A stretch of DNA of 34,214 nt from Candidatus Zixiibacteriota bacterium (lineage in GTDB: Bacteria > Zixibacteria > MSB-5A5 > GN15 > FEB-12). Position numbers and translations under genes: made by a program. Within the stretch, counting starts at the first letter, position 1. Each line of letters starts with the position of its first letter. The notes beneath the pieces were generated by a model, which was given only the letters and a program-made list of their open reading frames with translations, searched no databases and was not told the origin of the DNA. The stretch spans positions 1 through 34,214 of the forward strand of contig JAWXAN010000013.1 in the NCBI GenBank assembly GCA_034439475.1, read 5' to 3'. Below are positions 1-9,242 of the stretch, piece after piece.

Positions 1-543
1 AAACGATGGCGTCCAGCTAAACGAAGCCGTTCCGTTTCCGTTATCAGTATATGTCGCACCGGTCGGAAGCGCAGATGATGTAAGCGCAGGAATTGTGCCA
101 TCCAGATCACTTGCACTAACAGCGAATGCGAGTAGGATGTTTTCAGTCGTATTCTTGGCTCCGATTGCCGCGAGAACCGGCGATTGATTTATGTTCGCGA
201 CAGTGATACTTACAATCTCCGAATCAATATCAGCCGTGACCGCATCAGCGGCATAGAACGTAACACTATATCCGCCAGCCTGGGTAAAGTCCGGATTAAA
301 TGCAAAACTTCCGGTTCCATTGGCGTTGTCAATAAATGTCGCATTGGGCGGCAGTACCGATGTGGACAGAACGGGAATTGTCGCATCGATATCGCTTGAG
401 GTCACGCCAAAATTCAGGGCCTGACCTTCATCGACATTTTTGGCTCCGATTGCAGCAAGTACCGGCGGGGCTGTCTGCGCTGTGGCTCCTGCAGCGAGAA
501 GCGCGGAGACAAGCAGTGCGAATAATATCTTTTTCATATTCAT
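1..543 (-). CDS. Exported Ig/cadherin-like repeat protein (3' part cut by window edge)
   Basis: The frame is open from a start at 543 to the window edge, giving 181 residues with no stop. ATG at 543 is preferred over ATG at 537 because a GGAGG lies 10 bases upstream of it. Residues 1-22 are a signal peptide (MNMKK, then a hydrophobic run ending ATA before QT). Two copies of a ~95-residue repeat follow, each opening with 'PVLAAIGAKN' (near residues 27 and 122). Each contains 'DxDGTIP'-like and 'TFIDNxNGTGSF' motifs typical of cadherin-like/Ig-like exoprotein repeats. The second copy is incomplete at the edge. The gene lies 22 bases downstream of the next minus-strand gene, so it is probably the last visible member of that operon. 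The C-terminal part, including any dockerin or sorting domain, is outside the window. The role is probably structural or adhesive at the cell surface; no enzymatic motif is visible. Confidence 0.85.
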   Translation of the reverse strand, partial: MNMKKILFALLVSALLAAGATAQTAPPVLAAIGAKNVDEGQALNFGVTSSDIDATIPVLSTSVLPPNATFIDNANGTGSFAFNPDFTQAGGYSVTFYAADAVTADIDSEIVSITVANINQSPVLAAIGAKNTTENILLAFAVSASDLDGTIPALTSSALPTGATYTDNGNGTASFSWTPSF

Positions 544-565
544 AGTTTCGTTTCCTCCAACGCCT

Positions 566-3247
566 CTATTTCAGCAAGAGCATCTTTTTTGTTTGACTTA
601 CTTCCCCTATCCGCAATCGGTAGAGATATATTCCTGTCGCCACCCGAGCCCCATCGCTCGATGTTGCGTTCCATTCAACCTGGTGTTCACCCGGCTGTAA
701 TTCCTCGTTCAGCAATGTGTTGACCTGTTGTCCGAGTACATTGAAGATTTCCAAAGACACTTTCTGTGTTTTGGTTCCCCCAGAAGAACGAGGCACCGTG
801 AACTCGATCGTTGTTGTCGGATTAAATGGATTCGGATAGTTCTGTTTTAGAAGGAAACTGACCGGTAGCGGGGCATCGACACCCTGTACGCCCACCGATG
901 TTGCCGTGCCGGTCGAAAGAAGCGCCTGGCTCAATCGAAGCACCGATTTATCGCCGGATTGGATATCGTCTTTTGCCGTAATCGGTATCTCAACCAAATC
1001 GGCAAACCCGGGCTGGAGCAATCCGGACTCACTCGATGACCGGTCTAATGTATAAAGTATCATACGAAGGCTGCCGCGGCCATCATCTTTGTACTGTAAA
1101 ACGAAGTTGTCGGCATCAGTGCTAATTTTTGGCTGACCAACAGTCACAGCCGCCGGGTCATAGGCAACTTCAAGCTGTACACCGGCAATTTTGTGATGCA
1201 ACTCGGTTTTAATGGTCATCATTTCGGTTGTGCCGTATGGAATGTTATCGTATGCCAGAGAGACGACGGCATCCGGGCCCGGCTCAGGAATGCTGGGACT
1301 TGGCGAGATTGGCGATCCGTATATAAAGTTTATATCTCCGACCAAATCAAACACATTCACCGAATCGTTGGTGATAATATCCGCGGTCGAAAACTGCCGC
1401 GGAGTCAAACCGAAATTGCCAATGATATACGCGACAATATTGACCACATCAGCCACATTGATTCGCCTGTCAAGATTCACATCGCCAGGATTGTCGATAT
1501 CGATGATTCCTGAATCAGTCTTGAGCGTGTCAGAAGCGACATTTGGATTAGGGTCAATCGATTCAAAGGCGCTGTCGAGATGTATCGGATAGCGCTGCCA
1601 TGGAATCGCGCTTGAATCTATCGAGAAGACCGCATATAAAATCGCCGTACTGGTGTCTGAAACGACAGGCTCATTATTAAGCCCGAAAGACAACACTTTC
1701 ACTCTGCCGGGTGTATTTCCGATATTGTCATAGACAACATAGTCTGGGATTCGGCCTGTCACGACAAACGAATCAAGAGTGACTACATCAAGCGGGTGTC
1801 TGAGATTAAACTGAATACCATACACGGTCTTATTCGTAATAAGATTTATCGGGAACATGACGCCCTTAGCGCCCCTGAGTCCGCCAACCGGTTTTTGATT
1901 GGCCGCCGATGTCGAAAAGAGTTTGTCGACCGGAAGCGCGCTCACTTGAATCGTCGCCGCTGTATTGGTGGTTCCTCCGCTGTTGACTGCCGAAAAGTTC
2001 ACGACAAATGTCCCGACTTGGCCGATATTCGGCGTAAAGCTGAATATTCCGCTCACCGGGCTCGGACCAAGAATTGGATTTGTCGGCGCAAAAGCCCCGT
2101 TCTGCGGAATATTGCTTGCACGGAGAGTTATGTTTCCATTGGCGGCTTGGCCGGTAGCAGTAACCGTAAAGCTGACCGCTTGTCCTTCTGTCGTTACATA
2201 TGCTGGACCCACAGGAGAAAAGCTGATTGTAGGGACACTAACTGGAGGTGGTGTGCCGCTTACTGTAATTGTCTTGCTTGCTGAGTCTGATTGAACTCCC
2301 TTCCACGCTTTGAGCTTGAAAGTACTGGTCGCCACTAACGAAGTTGGCAGGCTGGATGTCAAAGTCGTCGAGGAAAGGATATAAACACCATCTTTATAAA
2401 GTTGCAGCGAGTCGCCATTAGTTACAGTCCAATTGAGATTAAAAAATTCGCCGGGCGCGACTGTTGACTTGCTCGCACTAAGGACAATAGTCGGTTTAGG
2501 CGGAGTCGTGTCAGTGATAAACCGCATCAACCCTGTGAATTGAGAAGGAAACACAAGATTATCAATCGGTTCAGTAACACCCAGCGGCGTCCAGACTTCA
2601 TTCAACTGCCCCGCATTACATCCGCCAAAACAGGTGCGGATCGGAAGTCCGCTTGAGGTATCAACAATACAAATATCTTCTCTAAGCAGGAAGAATCGCG
2701 CCGTATCCCGAAGATGTACCAATGTCGGTTTCGCGATAAACTTTATATAGAAGATTACACTTCCTGCCGCATCGGCGGCTAGGGTATCTGCAAATTTTGG
2801 AGGATCGTCTACCGGAAGAGGCGGGAGCAAGGTAACTGAAATTGAGTTCAAGCGCCGGTTGTCAGTATTCGGATTGACTGGAGTTGTGTCATTTGTAAGA
2901 TATACTCCGCTAAAATCCGAACTGTTAAGCGCGGACGCCAGCCGCCCCGCAGGAATCATATCAAGAAAATAGGTTGTGTCCCCACTAATTGGGTTTATGT
3001 CAAGAATCTCGACCAAATCCAGCTTTGATGTGTCAAACCGAATAAAGAAACGAAACGCGGTAACTGCCGAATCGTTGTCCAAAGAGAACGGCATAAGCAC
3101 CGTATCGCCTGGCGAACCTCTGAAATCTAAAATACGCATCGATTCTTTTGGCGATGGGGTCAGATCAGCGCAAGACTGCGCCTTCACCGATTGATTCCAA
3201 AACAACGCGAACAACAGACACAGTATAGGAATCTTCAATAATCGCAT
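566..3247 (-). CDS. Large exported cohesin-like/dockerin-like protein with C-terminal sorting domain
   Basis: The protein has 893 residues from ATG 3247, which has GAGG five bases upstream. A longer frame to 3301 lacks a ribosome site and adds residues before the signal peptide. Residues 1-24 are a signal peptide ending VKA before QS. Residues ~35-190 look cohesin-like ('SPGDTVLMPFSLDNDSAV' and 'FDTSKLDLVEI'). Two Ig-like modules follow to ~435. A second cohesin-like module spans ~442-565. A dockerin-like segment lies at ~586-645 ('GDVNLDRRINVADVVNIV' and a second Asp/Asn loop 'NDSVNVFDLVG'). A further beta module reaches ~787. The last ~97 residues are a type A-like sorting domain with 'QNYPNPFNPTTTIEF', 'GIYLYRL' and the terminus 'TKKMLLLK'. 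It lies 55 bases after the related upstream gene, which implies co-transcription. Domain names are assigned by motif only. The ligand and function are unknown; a structural or carbohydrate-related surface role is an inference. Confidence 0.85.
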   Translation of the reverse strand: MRLLKIPILCLLFALFWNQSVKAQSCADLTPSPKESMRILDFRGSPGDTVLMPFSLDNDSAVTAFRFFIRFDTSKLDLVEILDINPISGDTTYFLDMIPAGRLASALNSSDFSGVYLTNDTTPVNPNTDNRRLNSISVTLLPPLPVDDPPKFADTLAADAAGSVIFYIKFIAKPTLVHLRDTARFFLLREDICIVDTSSGLPIRTCFGGCNAGQLNEVWTPLGVTEPIDNLVFPSQFTGLMRFITDTTPPKPTIVLSASKSTVAPGEFFNLNWTVTNGDSLQLYKDGVYILSSTTLTSSLPTSLVATSTFKLKAWKGVQSDSASKTITVSGTPPPVSVPTISFSPVGPAYVTTEGQAVSFTVTATGQAANGNITLRASNIPQNGAFAPTNPILGPSPVSGIFSFTPNIGQVGTFVVNFSAVNSGGTTNTAATIQVSALPVDKLFSTSAANQKPVGGLRGAKGVMFPINLITNKTVYGIQFNLRHPLDVVTLDSFVVTGRIPDYVVYDNIGNTPGRVKVLSFGLNNEPVVSDTSTAILYAVFSIDSSAIPWQRYPIHLDSAFESIDPNPNVASDTLKTDSGIIDIDNPGDVNLDRRINVADVVNIVAYIIGNFGLTPRQFSTADIITNDSVNVFDLVGDINFIYGSPISPSPSIPEPGPDAVVSLAYDNIPYGTTEMMTIKTELHHKIAGVQLEVAYDPAAVTVGQPKISTDADNFVLQYKDDGRGSLRMILYTLDRSSSESGLLQPGFADLVEIPITAKDDIQSGDKSVLRLSQALLSTGTATSVGVQGVDAPLPVSFLLKQNYPNPFNPTTTIEFTVPRSSGGTKTQKVSLEIFNVLGQQVNTLLNEELQPGEHQVEWNATSSDGARVATGIYLYRLRIGEVSQTKKMLLLK

Positions 3248-3302
3248 CGTTACCTCTATATGGTATAAAATAATATTCTTCTCAGTCACATTCCCTCTCA
3301 TC

Positions 3303-5744
3303 TTATTTCACCAAGAGCATTTTCTTGGTTGAGGATTCAGTTCCGGCCACAAGCCTGTACAAATAGACACCGGACGAAACAGACGCTCCATTTTCCCCAT
3401 GTCCGTCCCAGACTACCGTGTGCGATCCAGCCGATAAATCATCGTCGACCAGAGAGCGGATTTTCTGTCCGGCAATATTGAAAATGGTCAGTTCCACTCG
3501 CGAAGCGCGGGGGAGCGCAAAATTAATCGATGTACTTGGGTTAAACGGATTCGGATAATTTTGCATCAATATAAATTCAGTCGGTAAGGTAGTCACAGTT
3601 GTCGAGTGGAGTGCGGTCACAGCGCGGCCTTCGGAAGATGACAACTCGACCTTCTCAAAAGAGAACGACTCAGACGACATTCCTTCAATTGAAAATAGCG
3701 GAGAATACCCCGCCGCTATTGAATTCGCTTCGAGACTATAGACGAGCACATTGAGCATTCCGCCGATCTGTTCAGCCGTACATGTCATATTCGGTTGAAG
3801 CCCTGTTATCTGCGGGTCAGTCCCTTCAGCCAGCGGAATCTGAATATAGACCCCGCCCAATTCAAAATCGGCCGAGGAGAAGACCGTTGTCCGGTGAGCC
3901 TCAGCTTCAATACTTATTTGTGCCGTCAGTTCGGCGGAGGAATTGAATTCCCGTCTCGGACCACCCGAGACAACAGTTTTTATCAAAAGCACCAGATCAG
4001 AAATCGTGGCCGCGAGATTGTCATTATTCACATCCGAATTGGCGTATTGCAGCGCATTGAATGAATAGCTGAACGGATTGATGAGGAAATTTGAAAAATA
4101 AATGGCATCGCCGATTTCAAAGGCCAGCCCATTGAGATTAATATCACCCCGATTGATAGCTCCGACACTTTCAAATGCAACACGCCCATTCAAGTAGAAA
4201 ATCTGCTCCCGGCTGATCTTGACGCCCAGCGAGTCTACCAGTGTGTTGTCATTTTGCTCGAAATCCAAATACTTGAACGCGAGCGGAACACTCAATCCGC
4301 CAAGACCTATATCACCACTCGTGGCAAAAGTCATTTTGGCAATGGCTCCATTGCCGGAAGTCAGGACACCGCCGAGCGGCGCTGTAATGTCGGCTGTGCC
4401 GATAATCCGCAGATCGCCCGGACGGCCGGACGCATTATTTGTATAGGTGAAATATTCAAAAGCCGCTGCCCGCGTTCCTGTCTTAGTCAATGAAGCCAAA
4501 AAGAGCGCGCTCGGATCATAGTTGAAAAGTATATTGAAGCCCGTTATCGGAACCTTATTATCTAAATGAACTTCAATCGTCGCGGTTTCACCCGGATAAA
4601 CCTCCACGGTATCAATAGACAAAGTGTAGATATTAACCGGGTTGATTCGTACTGATATCTGTGCGCTGTCGGCCGCTCCAGTTGGGTCAGATGCCACAAT
4701 CATGACATTGTATTCCCCCGAATCAACTATGGTCGAGTTCCAGTTAAAATTCGAAGGATTCCCCGGGGTAAAAGTTGCCGCTGTCGGTTTATTTATGATT
4801 GTCCATGATATCGCCTCGAAATCCAGATCGACAGCCGATAGCGCGAAAGTTACAAGACTTCCGGCATCAACCGTAATTGTCGCCGGAGAGGTTACGACCG
4901 GACGGCGGTTCTTGTTTGTTACATTGATTTGAATTTGCTGCTGGGTGAACCGATTTCCATCGCTTGCGCGAAAGGTAACGGTAAACGGTGAACCGGCTGA
5001 TGAATACGGGCCGACATAATCAGGCCGCCATGAAAAACGCCCCGTGCCGTCGCCGTTATCTATGAATGTCGCCCCGACAGGTTTCGAAGTTACCGACAAC
5101 GAAAGATTATCCAAATCAATATCGGCCGCGCCGACTGTCAATACCAGACTATCACCTTCCATTATAGACTGATCATTCATTGAAGCAATTGTGGGGGGAC
5201 GATTGACATGTTTCACGACCACTTTCCCTTGCGCAAAGGCCGGGCGAATTGGCCCGTTGGTCGTGGCTTCAACAAGGAGAAGTTCTCCTCCCGGCGGATA
5301 GAAAAGACTGTCAATCTTGGCCACCGCTCCAGCCGCTGCCGATAATTTCACGGTAAAAAGAGCCGTAAAAATAAGTCCGTCGCCAACGGCAAGAGGACTC
5401 TCAAATATTTTTATAACGGCAACGACAAAATGTCCATTTGTGTTTTGGGCCAATTCAGGATTGGTAATCCGCGTGGCGATATAACTCACCCGTGACCCAA
5501 GGAAGTGAATTGAATCAAGCTGTAATAATGCGGTATCGTATATAATCGGAATGGAAATAGAGCTTATCAGCTCATCATTCCTGAGCGAAAATCTGACTGC
5601 CGCTTGTCCACCGGCTGTTGTCTGCACAGAGTCTACATAGACCAGATCAAGAGCGCCGAACGGGTCGGACACAGCTGAGACTCTGCCGCCAAACAAAAGC
5701 ATCGTGCCAAGAGCTACTGTAATATATTTGAACATCATCGTCAT
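3303..5744 (-). CDS. Large exported cohesin-like/dockerin-like protein with C-terminal sorting domain
   Basis: The protein has 813 residues. The start could be ATG 5744, or ATG 5738, which is eight bases from a weak GGAC; no strong ribosome site distinguishes them. A signal peptide covers about 1-24 (ends VSA). A cohesin-like module spans ~30-175. Two Ig/cadherin-like repeats at ~180-365 carry 'NRPPTIASMNDQSIMEGD' and 'TFIDNGDGTGRFSWRPDY'. A second cohesin-like module spans ~371-525 ('VYPGETATIEVHLDNKVP' and 'FNYDPSALFL'). The dockerin-like segment at ~530-595 has two loops, 'GDINLNGLAFEIGDAIYF' and 'SDVNNDNLAATISDLVLL'. A beta module follows, then a sorting domain at ~721-813 ('QNYPNPFNPSTSINF', ending 'TKKMLLVK'). 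The module order matches the downstream gene at 566-3247, so the two are probably paralogues within one operon. Function is unknown beyond an exported, probably surface-anchored, structural protein. Confidence 0.85.
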   Translation of the reverse strand: MTMMFKYITVALGTMLLFGGRVSAVSDPFGALDLVYVDSVQTTAGGQAAVRFSLRNDELISSISIPIIYDTALLQLDSIHFLGSRVSYIATRITNPELAQNTNGHFVVAVIKIFESPLAVGDGLIFTALFTVKLSAAAGAVAKIDSLFYPPGGELLLVEATTNGPIRPAFAQGKVVVKHVNRPPTIASMNDQSIMEGDSLVLTVGAADIDLDNLSLSVTSKPVGATFIDNGDGTGRFSWRPDYVGPYSSAGSPFTVTFRASDGNRFTQQQIQINVTNKNRRPVVTSPATITVDAGSLVTFALSAVDLDFEAISWTIINKPTAATFTPGNPSNFNWNSTIVDSGEYNVMIVASDPTGAADSAQISVRINPVNIYTLSIDTVEVYPGETATIEVHLDNKVPITGFNILFNYDPSALFLASLTKTGTRAAAFEYFTYTNNASGRPGDLRIIGTADITAPLGGVLTSGNGAIAKMTFATSGDIGLGGLSVPLAFKYLDFEQNDNTLVDSLGVKISREQIFYLNGRVAFESVGAINRGDINLNGLAFEIGDAIYFSNFLINPFSYSFNALQYANSDVNNDNLAATISDLVLLIKTVVSGGPRREFNSSAELTAQISIEAEAHRTTVFSSADFELGGVYIQIPLAEGTDPQITGLQPNMTCTAEQIGGMLNVLVYSLEANSIAAGYSPLFSIEGMSSESFSFEKVELSSSEGRAVTALHSTTVTTLPTEFILMQNYPNPFNPSTSINFALPRASRVELTIFNIAGQKIRSLVDDDLSAGSHTVVWDGHGENGASVSSGVYLYRLVAGTESSTKKMLLVK

Positions 5745-5862
5745 TCGTCCGCAAGGAGATTACTCCGACTACTGTCTGAGCAATTACCAGACCAGCTTTA
5801 CCTTCTGTTAATGACAGCTCGCCTCATTTCCTTCGCGGCCAAGGCCAAACATCCACGAAACT

Positions 5863-5908
5863 CTTTAGTGTTTTTCAACAAGTCCATGTAAGAAAAAGAA
5901 CACTAAAG
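5863..5908. repeat. 10-bp inverted repeat upstream of the 5744 gene
   Basis: The arms ctttagtgtt (5863-5872) and aacactaaag (5899-5908) are perfect complements. T-rich and A-rich sequence next to the arms inside the loop could lengthen the stem with a bulge. It lies ~120 bases upstream of the start at 5744. It could be a leader hairpin or an operator; the sequence does not decide which. Confidence 0.5.
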
Positions 5909-6226
5909 ACTTAGTCTCTAACGACCGTGCCAAACCATCTTAACAATCAGGCGATTATAGTTCCCTTGCAGTTATGGGCAAGCATATAAGTGAGGTCTAA
6001 ATTGAAACTCAAACCTATCATTATAAAGCCAAACAATTGCGCAATGCCCTGCGCAGCGCCCTTTTTAGATACCCCAACCGGACCCAATATACAAAAAAAG
6101 ATGACCTTTGGCACGAACTTTCTGCCAGTCATCTTGAATAATTTTCTCATCTGCAATTCTTCTATTCTCTGCAATTCTTAGTCTATTTCTTCTCTATATC
6201 TATGTCGCCCAGCTTACTCCTCCCGT

Positions 6227-6265
6227 CTTAAAATTATCCCCGGGAAGGAATTATCCTTCCCGGGG
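6227..6265 (-). terminator. Rho-independent terminator after the 6282-8879 gene
   Basis: A perfect 12-bp stem is formed by ccccgggaagga (6238-6249) and tccttcccgggg (6254-6265) with a four-base loop. Read on the minus strand it begins 17 bases beyond the stop codon and is followed by ATAATTTTAAG, a short T-rich stretch. It should separate this transcript from the downstream exported-protein operon. Confidence 0.75.
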
Positions 6266-6281
6266 AGGTATCCAAAAAAGA

Positions 6282-8879
6282 TTACTTCAAGAGTACGGCT
6301 TTCTTGGTCAAGGAAACCTGACCTTTGACATCAAGCTTGTAGAAATACACGCCTGAAGCATTGTTCGAAGCATCCCATTCGTAGGTGACAGTACCGGCAT
6401 CTGAAGAGCCATTGAATTCGTTAACAACCTGGCCAGTTACGTTGTAAATGGTCAAGGTGTAGTCGCCTGCTTTAGGCAGACCGAAAGAAATGGTGGTCTT
6501 CGGGTTGAACGGATTAGGATAATTCTGATTCAGCGAATAGCTGGACGGAATTGTCTTGGCCGCAACCATGTTACCTGTAGCGTCAGCAAGTTCGACGCTT
6601 ACGATCTGAGCGTTGTTCAAATCAAGGACATCGCCTGAGAAGGAGTTAACGCCGAAACCAAAGTGGTTGACATCCGGGATAACAAGAATACGGGTATTCT
6701 GGCCATCAAAGCTGGATGTCATTACTGTACCAACTTCGTTGATAAGCAATTCCGGAGTTACGTTGCCTTTGACGACAACAAAAGCGCCACCAAGTTCGCC
6801 ATCAACCGAGAATGTACCATTAGTATAATTGTACTTTCCTGACTGAGCGGAGACCTTAGGAACGGCTTGGAAATCACCAACGACGACTTTGATTGCATAA
6901 ACCAAGTCAGCGACTGTCAGCGGGTTGCCGTCAGCATTGACATCGGAAGCAGCAATCGAACCATCGACATGACCAGCGAAAGCGCCAAGGCCATTGACGA
7001 AATAGTTGGTGAACATGACGACGTCAGCAATTTCGATGTACACGCCGTTGAGGTTTATATCACCACGGGCGTCGATTGAGTCGGCGCAGATGATACAAAC
7101 TCCACCGTTCTGGAAATCGATATTGCGAATCGGGGCTCCTTTAGGACCTGGGACCAAGCAGCTGTTCTGAGCGCCGAGGTAGGTCGGGAAGGTGCCTGTG
7201 CCGTTGTTGACCGGATTAGAATTGCCAGATTCAAACACTTTGTCTGAGACATAAAGCTGCGAACCTGAAGCGTTTGAAAGGGTGTTGTCTGTGCAATCAA
7301 CCCAGAACCAACGGATCGGAACATACTGGCATTCAAGTGTACGGTTGTTTGAAATCAAGAACACAACATGAGCCAATGTGACCGGAAGGGTACCAACAAA
7401 AGGAGTCGGGCTGGCACAACCGGGGTGGTTGGCGCCATTGTTGGTTTCGGCAATACCAACTAAGCGCATCAGACCTGAAGGGCATCCACCTGAGCAGATA
7501 CCGTTCGCGCCGAAGCGATAGGTGAAATATTCCCATCCGCACTCAGTGTAGATGGCACCCGGGAGGGCAGACTGAGGAGAAAGTGCGGAGTTGTCATAGG
7601 CGATAAGGAGGTCAAAGCCGCCGAGACCTTGCTGCGGATCGATACTCTCAAGAGTAAGGTCGACTGTGACGAATCCGCCTTGGATCTGACAAGCGACATC
7701 TTCGATCGTCAAGCCATACGGAGCGCCTGTGATGACATTGTAGCAAACGTTACAGGTATCGGAAGCGAGACCGTCGGATGCAACAACAGCAAAGCAGCGA
7801 ACTGCAGGGCCATCGGTGGCGGACGGAGTGTAAGACAGAAGGCCCGTTGCGTCAACGGAGAAAGCACCTGTGGTGCCGGGGGTCAACGCAGTAACGGTCC
7901 AAGTCAGCGGATCGCAATCATCGGAAGCATCAACATTCTGCGTCTTGGTGTCACCGGTTGTAATGGTGAGGGCACCAGCCGGGCAGGCTGTGATGCTCGG
8001 ACCAGCGTTGGTCACGATGATATTGACAGTACAATTAGGACCGTCGCCAGCATCGTCTGCATCGACTACGAGGGTAATCGAAGCGCCGACATCAAGAAGA
8101 GTCGCGCCGTTCCAGCTCCACACGCCAGTCGTGGTATTGATTGAACCAGGACCGCTGACGAGTTGATACAGGAAGCCATCGGACTCGACATCTGTGGCGT
8201 TAAAGTCGTATGTCAAAGTCGCGCAATGGCTGCCAGTGATGCTCACCGGGCAGTTTGAAATGGTCGGAGGAAAGTTCGGGGACTTGAAGATTTCATAGCA
8301 AGTCTTACCCTGCCACGTCGGCTTCACGTTCGGTGTAGAGAGACCAGCCCATGTCCAGGTACCAATCGGCGCTGTACCTGCAGCGGAATCGATGCAGATA
8401 TGCTTACCGGTATCGGACAATTTCGAATTGATGATGATCTGATAAGCAATACCATTGTAGCTGGTTGAAAGACCTTTTGTAGGATCGAACGAAACACCAG
8501 CAAAGGCAATGGAATCAGCATTAGTTCCCTGGGTAAGAGGCCCCGGGAAGTGGCGGCGGTTGATGAAGAACTGGGTAAAGAAAGATGGGGCTCCGGTATT
8601 GATGTTACCAGCAACGTTGTTGGTTCCATACGTGGAATCCCATGTGGCGCTGTCCGGGGAGGAGATGGCAAAGCCGTTGTTCGGATTATAATTCTTGGCG
8701 GCAGGACCTCCAAGGTTATTAATCCGGATGCTGATAACGTGTACATTGCCGGCCTCGAGTTGGAGGGGACCAGCGTCATTTGAGACGTTATCAACGGAGA
8801 TGTGCTGTTGAGCGGATGCCGAAGCTGCCGCCAAACAGATTGAGAAAACTAAAGCGAAGAAAAATGAAAGTCTTTTCAT
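6282..8879 (-). CDS. Large exported Ig-like/cohesin-like/dockerin-like protein with C-terminal sorting domain
   Basis: The protein has 865 residues from ATG 8879, with AGGAG six bases upstream. Residues 1-23 are a clear signal peptide (MKRLSFFF, ending ASA before QQ). The N-terminal beta domain (to ~200) is followed by Ig-like repeats at ~204-290 and ~290-380 ('ATDVESDGFLYQ' and 'LTITTGDTKTQNV'). A cohesin-like module with many Cys residues starts near 387 ('IAYDNSALSPQSALPG'). A dockerin-like segment spans ~604-668 ('RGDINLNGVYIEIADVVMF', then 'SDVNADGNPLTVADLVYAI'). A beta domain and a sorting domain at ~778-865 complete it ('QNYPNPFNPKTTISFGLP', 'GVYFYKL', terminus 'LTKKAVLLK'). The architecture repeats that of the two genes downstream, but this gene has its own terminator. 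The paired Cys residues in the cohesin-like module set it apart from its paralogues and suggest disulfides in an oxidising compartment. Ligand and role are unknown. Confidence 0.87.
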   Translation of the reverse strand: MKRLSFFFALVFSICLAAASASAQQHISVDNVSNDAGPLQLEAGNVHVISIRINNLGGPAAKNYNPNNGFAISSPDSATWDSTYGTNNVAGNINTGAPSFFTQFFINRRHFPGPLTQGTNADSIAFAGVSFDPTKGLSTSYNGIAYQIIINSKLSDTGKHICIDSAAGTAPIGTWTWAGLSTPNVKPTWQGKTCYEIFKSPNFPPTISNCPVSITGSHCATLTYDFNATDVESDGFLYQLVSGPGSINTTTGVWSWNGATLLDVGASITLVVDADDAGDGPNCTVNIIVTNAGPSITACPAGALTITTGDTKTQNVDASDDCDPLTWTVTALTPGTTGAFSVDATGLLSYTPSATDGPAVRCFAVVASDGLASDTCNVCYNVITGAPYGLTIEDVACQIQGGFVTVDLTLESIDPQQGLGGFDLLIAYDNSALSPQSALPGAIYTECGWEYFTYRFGANGICSGGCPSGLMRLVGIAETNNGANHPGCASPTPFVGTLPVTLAHVVFLISNNRTLECQYVPIRWFWVDCTDNTLSNASGSQLYVSDKVFESGNSNPVNNGTGTFPTYLGAQNSCLVPGPKGAPIRNIDFQNGGVCIICADSIDARGDINLNGVYIEIADVVMFTNYFVNGLGAFAGHVDGSIAASDVNADGNPLTVADLVYAIKVVVGDFQAVPKVSAQSGKYNYTNGTFSVDGELGGAFVVVKGNVTPELLINEVGTVMTSSFDGQNTRILVIPDVNHFGFGVNSFSGDVLDLNNAQIVSVELADATGNMVAAKTIPSSYSLNQNYPNPFNPKTTISFGLPKAGDYTLTIYNVTGQVVNEFNGSSDAGTVTYEWDASNNASGVYFYKLDVKGQVSLTKKAVLLK

Positions 8880-9242
8880 TTTTTTCTCCTAACTTCTTCG
8901 TTAACAAATTAGTGTGCGCGACGATCATTATCATTCTTTTTCCCGCCTCAATTTAGCCGACCGATACAACAGCGAGAGCCAACCAGCTGGAAGTATACCT
9001 CGCGGCTTAAATCAAAAATGATGTTAATCGTGAAAATTCCTATTAGAGCGCGTGCAAGATGCCTCTTTTAAACGTCCTCCTCTCCATCGCTTACGCCTGT
9101 TTATCTCCTGGACGCCGGAGTGTGTGACCCAGACATCCATTTTTTCGTTCTCAAAAAAGTAATTCATTATTCAGCATTCAGCCGGTATTATCTCTTTGTG
9201 CAGTTACCGTTCAGCCAACAACAATTTGCCCATTTAGTTTTA
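8880..9242. other. 363-base intergenic region upstream of the 8879 gene
   Basis: No supportable gene is visible. It must hold the 5' region of the 6282-8879 gene and the 3' end of the 9243-10343 transcript. The 13-base string cgaccgatacaac at 8958-8970 recurs with one mismatch at 10434-10446, upstream of the related gene at 10343. No convincing terminator hairpin was seen after the stop at 9243. Confidence 0.4.

Larger units (their letters stand above)
5745..6281. other. 537-base gap between two exported-protein genes
   Basis: This gap holds a terminator hairpin close to the stop of the upstream gene (see 6227-6265) and a 10-bp inverted repeat (see 5863-5908) that probably lies in the leader or promoter region of the 5744 gene. 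A 75-codon minus-strand frame (5947-6174, TTG start; first ATG at 6150) contains a hydrophobic stretch, but it has no good ribosome site and no recognisable motif. I do not call it a gene. A short direct repeat, ctgcaattct, occurs at 6151 and again at 6170. Confidence 0.5.

Noticed and set aside
3248-3301. Longer start for the 566-3247 protein
   Set aside because: The 18 extra codons have no ribosome site and would place residues ahead of a complete signal peptide; ATG 3247 has GAGG at the right distance.
5947-6174. 75-codon minus-strand open frame with a hydrophobic stretch
   Set aside because: It starts with TTG, has no ribosome site at that codon or at the later ATG (6150), shows no recognisable motif, and an overlapping frame of similar length is open on the other strand.
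7629-8166. Long plus-strand open frames antisense to the 6282-8879 gene
   Set aside because: They shadow a gene with a clear signal peptide, ribosome site and domains; the antisense translations have no motif.
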